Shown here: positions 1 to 7,548 of the stretch, piece after piece
Position numbering within the stretch: position 1 is the first letter of the stretch
Layout of the letters: each line of letters starts with the position of its first letter
Translations under genes and position numbers: made by a program
NCBI GenBank assembly: GCA_003558145.1
Contig: PWMP01000179.1
Span: forward strand, 1 to 10,034
Direction of reading: 5' to 3'
DNA length: 10,034 bases
Origin: Elusimicrobiota bacterium
GTDB lineage: Bacteria; CG03; SLGR01; PWQF01
Notes under the pieces: generated by a model
The model's database searches: none
The model's input: the letters and a program-made list of their open reading frames with translations, nothing else
Told to the model about the DNA's origin: nothing

Positions 1-643
1 CGGGCGTCCCAAATAAACCGCTGCCGTAAAAAGGAGCCGTTGCGACCGCGGCATGAGACGCACCCAGGGCATACGCGCCGTAAGATCCGCTAGTTACCAG
101 AAGAAGTGCAAAAATCCTGTTATACCAGATACTTGATTTTATGAAATAGTTGACCGGTTTGGCAAGTATCTTAAAAAGAGTAAAGGCGACAATACCGGTG
201 AGCAGCGGATTTACAACCCATACAATAAACATCCTTAAAAACCCACCCCATTCGGCTCCCGCAAGTCCGGAGAGGACTATGCCTATACCCATTATACTGC
301 CTATGGAAGCCTGCGAAGTGGAAGCCGGAACCGTAAGATATGTAAGAAATGTGATAGTTATTGCAGCTGCAAGAGAGGCCGTAAACGCCAGATTTACGGG
401 ACTTATAGTTTGGGATACGGAAAACTCCGCGCCGGCAAGAGCTGCAATATCTCCCATAAGGCCGGGCCCTTCGACAACAGATCCAAGAAAGACAAAAACA
501 GCGGCGCATATAACTGCTGTTTTATATTTAATCGCGTTTGTCGCAACCGCCGGACCGAAAATGTTGGCATTATCGTTCGCTCCTATGCCCCAGCCAAGGT
601 AAACTCCGGCTAAAAATTTAAGCTGCGATAAATATACAAACAT
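1..643 (-). CDS. PiT-family inorganic phosphate transporter, N-terminal part (3' end outside window)
   Basis: This gene encodes an inner-membrane permease that probably imports inorganic phosphate by ion symport. The first 214 residues are visible and the rest runs past base 1. The first family signature, GANDNANIFGPAVAT, is at residues 21-35 and is intact. The family's Ser/Thr-rich re-entrant motif appears as VPASTSQASIGSIMG around residues 105-119. A repeat of the first signature is expected near residues 193-206 and reads ALGASHAAVATAPF, so the usual Asn-Asn/Asp pair is Ser-His. Hydrophobic segments alternate through the whole visible part. The ATG at 643-641 is the first start after an in-frame TAG a few codons upstream. 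No Shine-Dalgarno sequence precedes it; instead a promoter-like pair of boxes ends six bases before the ATG. It lies 27 bases after the DUF2723 gene, with no PhoU-like gene visible. Family assignment is firm; substrate (phosphate or a related anion) is inferred. Confidence 0.88.
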   Translation of the reverse strand, partial: MFVYLSQLKFLAGVYLGWGIGANDNANIFGPAVATNAIKYKTAVICAAVFVFLGSVVEGPGLMGDIAALAGAEFSVSQTISPVNLAFTASLAAAITITFLTYLTVPASTSQASIGSIMGIGIVLSGLAGAEWGGFLRMFIVWVVNPLLTGIVAFTLFKILAKPVNYFIKSSIWYNRIFALLLVTSGSYGAYALGASHAAVATAPFYGSGLFGTP

Positions 644-649
644 AAAAAG

Positions 650-679
650 ATACTAGCACAATTGACTTATTTATTGCAA
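650..679 (-). promoter_or_regulatory. Putative promoter for the PiT gene, positioned for a leaderless transcript
   Basis: Reading the minus strand, TTGCAA (679-674) is followed after 18 bases by TAGTAT (655-650). A TG one base before the -10 box makes it an extended -10. Six bases (CTTTTT) separate the -10 box from the ATG, so the expected start point falls on the A of the ATG itself. The -35 box coincides with the last two sense codons (Leu-Gln) of the upstream gene, so part of the match could be chance. Confidence 0.45.
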
Positions 680-2857
680 ATTCCTTTCAGCAATATTAAG
701 ATACCTCTGAATTTCCGCATTATCGGGGTTATGTCTCAGGGCTATACGAAAATTTTTTACTACTTCGTTCCAGTATCCTCGGATCCAGTATAAAACTCCG
801 ATATTGTAATAAGCCTGGGTAAAGTCCGGCTTTAATTCAAGCGCTTTGTTGTAATTTTCAAGAGCTCGCACAAAATGCTCCTCATTCCGGCTTTCCCTGT
901 ATTTTCTTTCGTATACTGCGCCAAGGCTGTTAAACAGTCCTGCAACCGAAGGTTTAAAGAAATCACGCCTGGTATACATGTTCATATACTGGGTTGCGCG
1001 CCGGGCCGCCTGGCTGTAATATGCGGCAGCACTCTTAAGATCTCCCTGCTGAAAGGATACATAAGCCAGGTTTGACCATCCTCTCCACAGAAGAGGATCG
1101 ATTCCTACGGCTCTATAGTGCATCCCTATTGCCTTATCTGTATTACCCTCACGGAAGAATTCGCTTCCAAGGCGGTCATAGGCTCCGGCATACTGGCTTA
1201 TAAAATCTTTAGTAAAATAATCGTAGTGACCTCCGGCATCAAAATCCCCTGAATATATATATTCTTCTTCCATAATCCGCAGGACACTGTACGGGTCGTA
1301 CGTGTCCTCGTTTACGCGCCTGTACGCCTTATTTACAAGACCCCAGGGTTTAAGAATGAATCTGTCATGAAATTCCCTTCCCAGCTCCGCAGCCGCCGTA
1401 TCGGTCATATAAACATGCGAGCTTCCTTCATTAAGAGAAATTAATTCCATTACATACCGGACATCATCTGAGTATTGACGGGGTAGGTCCGCGTCGGGAA
1501 AATCTTTCAGGAGTTTTTCCCTGTACCATGAAGCCGATACAAGCCCCAGGGCTATTACCCTGACGTCCTGCCTAATATTTTCAATGTCTCTCATGTACCA
1601 CAGGGAAAAAACCGGATGATCCCGTCTCATTAATACGAAAGCGTTTTTTTCTGCGCTCTCAAGTACGTTAACTGCATAATCCCTGGCAAAAAAGTTTGAG
1701 CTATGGTCTGCTTTATCCAAATTAGTACGAAAAAGGTTAAAAATAATAAAAATTGCGATTATATAAAGCAAGGACACATGAGCTGCTTTTTCAGAGGCTT
1801 TTTTAATAAGGAGAGCCAGAAATATTCCCGCAAAAATTGCCAGAACCATTTCCGGAATCATATATCCAACCTCCACTATTGCCGAAGCATGCGGATTTAT
1901 GGGCATTTTTGCCATATAAAGAAAAAACGGGCCGGTCAACATAAACATAAACAAAAGGCCTATGGAATAATTTTTTATTTTCCCTTTACTGCCGAGCGCG
2001 CTTAAAATTCCGGCGGCGGACATTATCAGGACAAAAACGGACATATCCCTGTATATATGGACAAAAAATCTTTTCAGGTGGGGGAGAAAAACCTGCCCCA
2101 AGGTAACTTCCCTTGAAACAAGATCAAGAGTATGTCCGTAGGCGGCGCGCGTTACTACTCTTACCAGACTCCGAAAAGTAGAAGGATCGCCCCAGTTTAT
2201 ATATGGACCTGACGCAGACCTTAAAAGATGATACAGATACACCGAAACGCCCAGCATAAAAAAACCCGTTATCTGTCCTATATTTATTTTCCTGCGTTCT
2301 CCTACCCAGGCACAAAAGGCAACCGGCAGAATAGCAAAAACCGCGGTAAGATGGTTACCCAGAGTCAGCCCTGCCGTAAAAGCAGCGGCAGCGTACTTTC
2401 TTTTAACTGCCAGAAGCAGCAGGGCCGCTATAAACATAAGGTTCAGAGAATACATTTCAGCTACGACTGAAAGATACCAGTTCATATAAGCAAGGCCTGC
2501 CGCAAGCGATCCGAAAGCCGCTCCGGCACGGCTTGAGGTTAACTCATATATGAAAAAAAACAAAAAGAGGACAGCAAGGGCTCCGCAAAGCGCTGATAAA
2601 AGATTCATACTGAAGGCTGCGTTCAGCCCCATAATCCTGCCTGTTTCAACTGCAGCTTTGCCTAATATCATATAGACGGGATAACCGGGAGAATGGGCTA
2701 TAGACAAAGTTGCGGAAGCGACAATCAATTCCCCGCTGTCGCGGTAAGGAGGGACTGTCCTTGAAGCGGTAAAGACATAAATTATAAGCACTACCGCAAA
2801 GCAGGCCCAGCCCCAGGCCGCGGGTCTTTTAAAAAAACTGCCGGCTTTTATTTTCAT
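671..2857 (-). CDS. DUF2723 family GT-C-like membrane protein with C-terminal TPR repeats
   Basis: This is a predicted 728-residue multi-spanning membrane protein. After a first membrane helix (residues ~15-32) comes the motif PPYRDSGELIVASATLSIAH and then SPGYPVY. This acidic-loop plus H-x-PGYP arrangement is characteristic of DUF2723 (PF11028), which resembles GT-C glycosyltransferases of the protein O-mannosyltransferase type. By family analogy Asp40 and Glu43 sit in the first extracytoplasmic loop, where GT-C enzymes place catalytic acids. About ten further hydrophobic segments reach to residue ~385. A soluble part follows, and residues ~555-725 carry TPR-like repeats, clearest in YNKALELKPDFTQAYYNIG and FRIALRHNPDNAEI. 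The protein probably transfers a sugar from a lipid carrier to a protein or glycan outside the membrane, with the TPRs holding a partner; acceptor and donor are unknown. The ATG at 2857 directly abuts the TAA of the preceding nucleotidyltransferase gene, which suggests translational coupling. Confidence 0.85.
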   Translation of the reverse strand: MKIKAGSFFKRPAAWGWACFAVVLIIYVFTASRTVPPYRDSGELIVASATLSIAHSPGYPVYMILGKAAVETGRIMGLNAAFSMNLLSALCGALAVLFLFFFIYELTSSRAGAAFGSLAAGLAYMNWYLSVVAEMYSLNLMFIAALLLLAVKRKYAAAAFTAGLTLGNHLTAVFAILPVAFCAWVGERRKINIGQITGFFMLGVSVYLYHLLRSASGPYINWGDPSTFRSLVRVVTRAAYGHTLDLVSREVTLGQVFLPHLKRFFVHIYRDMSVFVLIMSAAGILSALGSKGKIKNYSIGLLFMFMLTGPFFLYMAKMPINPHASAIVEVGYMIPEMVLAIFAGIFLALLIKKASEKAAHVSLLYIIAIFIIFNLFRTNLDKADHSSNFFARDYAVNVLESAEKNAFVLMRRDHPVFSLWYMRDIENIRQDVRVIALGLVSASWYREKLLKDFPDADLPRQYSDDVRYVMELISLNEGSSHVYMTDTAAAELGREFHDRFILKPWGLVNKAYRRVNEDTYDPYSVLRIMEEEYIYSGDFDAGGHYDYFTKDFISQYAGAYDRLGSEFFREGNTDKAIGMHYRAVGIDPLLWRGWSNLAYVSFQQGDLKSAAAYYSQAARRATQYMNMYTRRDFFKPSVAGLFNSLGAVYERKYRESRNEEHFVRALENYNKALELKPDFTQAYYNIGVLYWIRGYWNEVVKNFRIALRHNPDNAEIQRYLNIAERNLQ

Positions 2858-3976
2858 TTAAATCTTGCTTATAAATTTCAGCGCCTGTTTTTTTGTTTCG
2901 AGCTTTCCGAGAAATTGTTCTTTGAGCATCCGTTTTTTAAGAGCTCCTACCCTCGGAGATGATTTAATTTTTTTGATTTTCATTATTTCTTCCCCGCTTA
3001 AAAGGGGCTGCACAACGGATGTTCTTAGTTTATACCCGTGTCTTTCAAGCGCCTTTTTATATTCACTGGAACCCGTAAGAGCGTACCTGGCTTTGAATAT
3101 TCTTTCGGCACTCCGCTGTGCAGACAGCCAGCAGGCAAAGACATTAGCGCTTTTGGCCGTATATGCTCTGAATGCTTTTTCCTCTTCCGATGAAAATTTA
3201 AACCTTGACGGGACATCCGGTCCCCTCCATAAAGCGGCGGCGGCAAACACCGGGTCGCAAGACAGTTTTTCGTCATTGAAAAGTTTTGCCCTTTTGATTA
3301 TTTCATTTACTTCTTCAAATTCCCTTGCGCCGTTAAGCATGGCTTCCGTAATATAGAAGCGGGAAATTTCAATCAATGAATTTACAGAACTGCAATCCGT
3401 GATTTTTTTTATTTCTTCCCAAAGTCTTTCTCCTTTTGAAGCAGCAAGAAGGTGCCGGTCCCTTTTTATAAGCTCTTTCAGGGCGCGGGATATTGAAAAA
3501 CCGGTCCCGGCTGCAAGACGGAACGCTCTTAGCACCCTTACAGGGTCATCCCGGAAAATACTTTCACTTACGGAAGATATCATTTTTTTTCTGATATCAT
3601 CAAGCCCTTTTAAAGGATCCAGTATATGAGGAAGTAGGTCCTTTTCACCTGCATATTTTATATCAAGAGCAAAAGCGTCACAGCGGAAATCACGCCGGGC
3701 CAGGTTTTTATTTATATCTTTTCCCAGGGGGGTAAAATCCCAGCTGACGCCGCTTTTAAGCACTCTCCTGAAAAATCCGTCCTTCAGCGTGAAATAATCC
3801 GCGCCTGTTTCAGAAGCGAATTTTTCGGCAAGGGATTCTTCGTTGGTAACAATGTCGGCATCGGTATTATTTCTGCCCGTAAGACGGTTTCTTATATACC
3901 CGCCGACCAGATAGCAGGGACTGCTTTTAAAATTATTTATTTTTTTTAGCCCTTCAATAAGAATTTTTTCACTCAT
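2858..3976 (-). CDS. CCA tRNA nucleotidyltransferase / poly(A) polymerase family protein (class II)
   Basis: This is a 372-residue cytoplasmic nucleotidyltransferase of the class II CCA-adding enzyme/poly(A) polymerase family, which adds or repairs the 3' CCA end of tRNAs. The head domain has YLVGGYIRNRLTGR (GG at 25-26) and the metal-binding pair Asp39/Asp41 in TDADIV. RRDF at 94-97 is the family's second motif. DDPVRVLRAFRLAA (143-156) holds the (E/D)DxxR element that reads the incoming base by protein templating. The C-terminal part contains SGEEIMKIKKIKSSPRVG and a helix ending in ETKKQAL, as in many bacterial members. No HD phosphohydrolase motif is evident. Length is typical. It starts one base after the stop of the importer ATPase gene and abuts the DUF2723 gene. 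The tRNA in this window already encodes CCA, so repair is a likely role. An A-adding-only enzyme or poly(A) polymerase cannot be excluded by eye. Three A8 runs occur in the coding strand. Confidence 0.88.
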   Translation of the reverse strand: MSEKILIEGLKKINNFKSSPCYLVGGYIRNRLTGRNNTDADIVTNEESLAEKFASETGADYFTLKDGFFRRVLKSGVSWDFTPLGKDINKNLARRDFRCDAFALDIKYAGEKDLLPHILDPLKGLDDIRKKMISSVSESIFRDDPVRVLRAFRLAAGTGFSISRALKELIKRDRHLLAASKGERLWEEIKKITDCSSVNSLIEISRFYITEAMLNGAREFEEVNEIIKRAKLFNDEKLSCDPVFAAAALWRGPDVPSRFKFSSEEEKAFRAYTAKSANVFACWLSAQRSAERIFKARYALTGSSEYKKALERHGYKLRTSVVQPLLSGEEIMKIKKIKSSPRVGALKKRMLKEQFLGKLETKKQALKFISKI

Positions 3977-3977
3977 A

Positions 3978-4754
3978 TTATAAGTAAGGATTTACCGGGA
4001 CTGCTTCTATAAGTTTTTTAGTATACGCTGCCGAAGGCCTGTTTATTATATCCTCAGCTTTGCCGTATTCTACCGCCCGGCCATCCTTCATAACAAGAAT
4101 TGAACTGCTTATCATTGAAACAACCTCTATATCGTGTGCTATAAAAATGACAGAAAGTTTCTTTTCGGAATTTATTCTGCATATAAGTTCAAGAATCTGA
4201 GCCTGAACCGATATATCCAGTGCTGATACCGGTTCGTCACACACAAGCAGACGCGGTTTAAGAGCAAGAGCCCGGGCTATTCCCAGGCGCTGTTTCTGCC
4301 CTCCGGAAAACTGGTGAGGATATGAAAAAAGACTTATTTCTTCAAGGCCTACATCTGCAAGAACATCTCTTAGTTCTTCTTCTTTTATACTCTTAAGGGG
4401 TTTTAAGGCTCCGGCGCTTATTGCTTCACGAAGCATATAGCCTACAGTGAGCTTAGGATTCAGTGAACCGTATGGATTTTGAAAAACCATCTGTGCCGGA
4501 TGCAATTTTCTTTTTTTTTCAGTAAAAATTTTTTCGCTCCATATAAGTGAACCGGAAGTGGGTTTTTCCAGGGAACATATGATTCTCGCCAGAGTTGATT
4601 TTCCGCTTCCCGACTCCCCGACTATACCCAAAATTTCACCTGCAGAGACCCTGAAGTCAACTCCCTTGAGCGCTTCTACGCATCCAAGCTGTTCACCAAG
4701 AAATCCTTCACGGGAAAAAACCTTTCTTATTTTTTTGCCTTCGAGAATATTCAT
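3978..4754 (-). CDS. Peptide-type ABC importer ATPase, OppF/DppF-like, short form
   Basis: This encodes one of the two cytoplasmic ATPases of the importer. At 258 residues it has the full nucleotide-binding domain: Walker A GESGSGKST (46-54), Q-loop QNPYGSLNP (Gln92), signature FSGGQKQR (149-156), Walker B LLVCDE with catalytic Glu174, D-loop SALD, and switch His207 in AHD. Nearest relatives are OppF/DppF-type subunits. It stops at AAYTKKLIEAVPVNPYL, where OppF and DppF would begin the oligopeptide-transporter C-terminal extension (about 60 more residues), so that extension and its cysteines are missing. Short partners of this sort occur in the family (for example NikE). The ATG overlaps the TGA of the partner ATPase gene by four bases (ATGA). 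No convincing Shine-Dalgarno is present. The coding strand has an A9 run at 4519-4511. Substrate cannot be read from the ATPase. Confidence 0.9.
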   Translation of the reverse strand: MNILEGKKIRKVFSREGFLGEQLGCVEALKGVDFRVSAGEILGIVGESGSGKSTLARIICSLEKPTSGSLIWSEKIFTEKKRKLHPAQMVFQNPYGSLNPKLTVGYMLREAISAGALKPLKSIKEEELRDVLADVGLEEISLFSYPHQFSGGQKQRLGIARALALKPRLLVCDEPVSALDISVQAQILELICRINSEKKLSVIFIAHDIEVVSMISSSILVMKDGRAVEYGKAEDIINRPSAAYTKKLIEAVPVNPYL

Positions 4755-5752
4755 TGCCTTTTAAAACACGCCCAGGCTCTTTCACCGGAAAGGACAGGCG
4801 GAGGTTCTTTTTTAAAACATTTTTTATCCGCATAAGAACACCTGGGAGCAAAAGAACAGCCTTCTTTGACTGCTCCAGGCTGGGGCGCACGGCCGGGAAT
4901 GGATATTATACTGCCCCGGGCACCCAGCTTAGGAAGTGACTTTAAAAGAGCTTCAGTATAAGGGTGTCGCGGATTTTTAAAAATTTCAGAAGCAGGTCCG
5001 GATTCCACTGTCTTTCCGGCGTAAAGTATATATATCCTGTCGGCTATTTCTGAAATCAGGTTCAGGTCGTGGGATATGAAGATTATGCTTAAATTATACC
5101 GGCAGCGCAGGTCCTTAAGCGTTTCCATTACCTTTTTCTGTATCGTTACATCAAGACTGCTGGTAGGCTCATCGGCAATAAGGATACGCGGGCCGTTTAA
5201 AAGAGCCAGGGCCATAGAGGCTCTCTGAAGCATTCCTCCGGAAAACTGGTGCGGATAGGAGTTAAGTATTTTTTCCGCCGGCCGCAGATTGACAGAGTCA
5301 AGCAGTTCCGAAACCTTATCTTTTAAGTCTCTCTCTTTAAATACTTTATTATGGACCCGGTATGCCTCCCGGAAATGCCGGTAAAGTTTTATAACGGGAT
5401 TGAATGAAGTATAAGGATCCTGCGTTATAAGAGAGATTTCTTTTCCCCGGACTTTCCGCAGGCGGGATTTATTTATAGAAGAAATATTTATTTTTTCTCC
5501 CGAAGCTTTTTCATGAAAAACTATATTTCCACCGGATATCCGGCCTTCATCCTCGTCTATAAGTTGTAAAAGAGTTAGAGCAAGGGTTGATTTGCCGCTG
5601 CCGGATTCGCCGGCTATACCAATACACTCCCCCTCTCTTAACGATATGTCAACACCCCTCAACGCGGGGATATCTTTTTCGGATGAAAAATATTCTGCAC
5701 TCACTTTTTCCGCTTCAAGTATGTATCCGGATGACATGCAGTACTTGCTCAT
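4751..5752 (-). CDS. Peptide-type ABC importer ATPase, OppD/DppD-like, with C-terminal cysteine motif
   Basis: This is the second cytoplasmic ATPase of the importer, 333 residues, the normal length for OppD/DppD. The nucleotide-binding domain shows Walker A GESGSGKST (48-56), Q-loop QDPYTSFNP (Gln111), signature FSGGMLQR (170-177), Walker B ILIADE with Glu195, D-loop SSLD and switch His228. PRHPYTEALLKSLP (261-274) leads into the oligopeptide-transporter C-terminal extension, where four cysteines (299, 305, 312, 329) are arranged as in family members reported to hold an iron-sulfur cluster. The ATG at 5752 overlaps the permease C stop by four bases (ATGA). A second in-frame ATG at codon 6 could be the true start; a weak purine stretch (AAAGAAAG) before the first ATG makes me prefer it. 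It pairs with the shorter ATPase encoded next. Confidence 0.92.
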   Translation of the reverse strand: MSKYCMSSGYILEAEKVSAEYFSSEKDIPALRGVDISLREGECIGIAGESGSGKSTLALTLLQLIDEDEGRISGGNIVFHEKASGEKINISSINKSRLRKVRGKEISLITQDPYTSFNPVIKLYRHFREAYRVHNKVFKERDLKDKVSELLDSVNLRPAEKILNSYPHQFSGGMLQRASMALALLNGPRILIADEPTSSLDVTIQKKVMETLKDLRCRYNLSIIFISHDLNLISEIADRIYILYAGKTVESGPASEIFKNPRHPYTEALLKSLPKLGARGSIISIPGRAPQPGAVKEGCSFAPRCSYADKKCFKKEPPPVLSGERAWACFKRQ

Positions 5753-6576
5753 CTTTCTTTACGCTGACGCGGATCCAGTACGTCCCTGAGTCCTTCACCT
5801 ATGAGATTAAAAGCTACAACTGTCATAAGTATAGCCGTACCCGGAAAAACCAGAAGCCACCATGTGTTGTGTGATATATACTCCTTACCAAGCGTTAGTA
5901 TATTCCCCCAGGACGGGTGGGGCGGCTGTACGCCCAGTCCCAGGAAAGAAAGAATCGATTCAGCAAGTATTGCCGAACCTACTCCCAGAGCGGCTGAAAT
6001 TATCACCGGGGCTATTGTGTTTGGCAGAATATGAATAAAAAGAATCCTGGCTTTTTTGATTCCCATTATTTCGGCTGCCTGTATATACTCCCTGCGCCTG
6101 ACAGAAAGGGTTTCAGCTCTTACATACCTGGTAAGCCCGGGCCAGGAAGTAAGGCCTATTACTATCATTACATTGTATATACTCGGTCCCAGAAAGGCTA
6201 TGACCATAAGTATCAGAAAAATAGTAGGAAAACACAGCATTATATCCACAATTCTCATTATTACCCTGTCTGCTCCTTTACCGTAAAAGCCGGCTATCAA
6301 GCCCAGAGGCACACCTATAAGAAGGGCAATTCCCACAGAAACAAAACCTACGGAAAGAGAAATTCTTGAGCCGGCAATGACACGCGCCAGCACATCCCTG
6401 CCCAGGTCATCCGTACCCATAATATAGCGGGCAGAAGGAGCCTGCAGGCGGTGAGAAATATTTTGTTCTACTGGAGAATGCCTGTAAATGTGCGGTCCAA
6501 GAATAGAAATAAAAATAAAGAAAAATACTATAAGAAGGCCTGACAGAACCATTTTATTTTTCAGCAGATTGTTCAT
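5749..6576 (-). CDS. Peptide-type ABC importer permease, OppC/DppC-like
   Basis: This is an inner-membrane permease of the binding-protein-dependent dipeptide/oligopeptide/nickel class, 275 residues. Helix 1 spans roughly residues 9-27. After it comes the OppC/DppC hallmark MGTDDLGRDVLARVIAGSR (53-71), then further membrane helices. The EAA loop that docks onto the ATPases is at residues ~163-187 (EYIQAAEIMGIKKARI and onwards). The C-terminus GEGLRDVLDPRQRKER is also typical of this subunit. The start ATG shares one base with the TAA of the permease B gene (TAATG), a stop-restart arrangement, and no strong Shine-Dalgarno is present. With permease B it forms the translocation pore. Peptides are the default guess; nickel or another small solute is possible because the family is broad. 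Confidence 0.92.
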   Translation of the reverse strand: MNNLLKNKMVLSGLLIVFFFIFISILGPHIYRHSPVEQNISHRLQAPSARYIMGTDDLGRDVLARVIAGSRISLSVGFVSVGIALLIGVPLGLIAGFYGKGADRVIMRIVDIMLCFPTIFLILMVIAFLGPSIYNVMIVIGLTSWPGLTRYVRAETLSVRRREYIQAAEIMGIKKARILFIHILPNTIAPVIISAALGVGSAILAESILSFLGLGVQPPHPSWGNILTLGKEYISHNTWWLLVFPGTAILMTVVAFNLIGEGLRDVLDPRQRKER

Positions 6577-7544
6577 TATTCGTATCTTATCCTGGGGTCA
6601 GCCGCGGCATAGCCTATATCCGCAAGAAAATTACCTATAAGAGTAAGAACCGCCATTACTACGCCTATTCCCATAACAACCGGATAATCCCTGGCCATTA
6701 TTGCCTCGTACGCGAGTCGGCCCATTCCCGGCCAGGAAAAAATAGTTTCAAATACAACCGAACCTCCTATAAGCGCGGGGAGAAGAAGACCGAAAACGGT
6801 AATCATTGGAATAAAAGCGTTTCTTAGAGTATGGACAAGAACCAGGCTTTTTTCCGGAATACCCCTGGCTCGGGCTGCCTTTATATAATCCTGCTTTATC
6901 ACTTCAAGCATTGATGACCTGAGATAGCGGGACAAAAAAGCAAGTCCGCCTATTGCGGTTGAAACGGCAGGAAGCACAAGATGGCTGGCAATATCGGCAA
7001 CTTTGCTCCAGAAGGGAAGGAATTCGTAGTTTATGGAAACCATACCCGAAACGGGCAGCCAGCCGAGCTCTACACCGAAATACATCATTAAAATAAGAGC
7101 TACTACAAAAGCAGGAACCGAATAACCCGCAAAAACACAGACCGCAAGTATCTTGTCAATTGCCTTGTTGTGTTTAACTGCCGATATTATTCCTATCGGG
7201 ATTGCAAGAGCAAATATAAGAAAAAGATAAACTACATTAAGAAGTATGGTTGCAGGGAGCCTTTCAGCTATCTTAAGCGTCACTTTTCTTCCATCTCTAA
7301 AAGACGAACCGAAATTCAATGTAGCCACTCTTGAAAGCCAGCTGAAGTACTGTATGTGCAGAGGACGGTCAAGCCCGTAAGTTTCTCTGAGCCTGAGTAT
7401 AGCGCCTGCATCTACTTCCGGGGACATCATCAGGCCGTCCACCGGACTTCCGGGAGTAAGATGCATAACAAAAAAAGTTATAAGCGTTATCCCGAACAAT
7501 ACGGGAATCATCATAAGAATCCTTCTTATAATGAATCTTTTCAT
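6576..7544 (-). CDS. Peptide-type ABC importer permease, OppB/DppB-like
   Basis: This is the first gene of the importer set and encodes an inner-membrane permease of 322 residues, normal for OppB/DppB. The N-terminus MKRFIIRRILMMIPVLFGIT and the motif HLTPGSPVD (28-36) are hallmark features. RETYGLDRPLHIQYFSWL (53-70) and GWLPVSG (161-167) are family motifs in periplasmic loops. The EAA loop lies at ~219-245 (QDYIKAARARGIPEKSL). It is followed by PALIGGSVVFETIFSWPGMG and a C-terminus ending in ADPRIRYE, as usual. The start lies four bases after the stop of the DUF456 gene. No gene for a periplasmic substrate-binding protein precedes it, although that position is a common one. It works with permease C and the two ATPases downstream. 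Confidence 0.92.
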   Translation of the reverse strand: MKRFIIRRILMMIPVLFGITLITFFVMHLTPGSPVDGLMMSPEVDAGAILRLRETYGLDRPLHIQYFSWLSRVATLNFGSSFRDGRKVTLKIAERLPATILLNVVYLFLIFALAIPIGIISAVKHNKAIDKILAVCVFAGYSVPAFVVALILMMYFGVELGWLPVSGMVSINYEFLPFWSKVADIASHLVLPAVSTAIGGLAFLSRYLRSSMLEVIKQDYIKAARARGIPEKSLVLVHTLRNAFIPMITVFGLLLPALIGGSVVFETIFSWPGMGRLAYEAIMARDYPVVMGIGVVMAVLTLIGNFLADIGYAAADPRIRYE

Positions 7545-7548
7545 AATA

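Noticed and set aside
150..602. 150-residue plus-strand reading frame with many Ile, Ala and Pro
   Set aside because: It is the antisense shadow of the PiT transporter gene, whose minus-strand translation gives clear family motifs.
2865..3356. 163-residue plus-strand reading frame
   Set aside because: Antisense to the nucleotidyltransferase gene, whose motifs are unmistakable; no start signal or family features.
3978..7544. Nickel importer (NikBCDE) instead of a peptide importer
   Set aside because: The short F-type ATPase resembles NikE in length, but the D-type ATPase has the full oligopeptide extension with four cysteines, and no nickel enzyme or NikR gene is nearby. Substrate left open.
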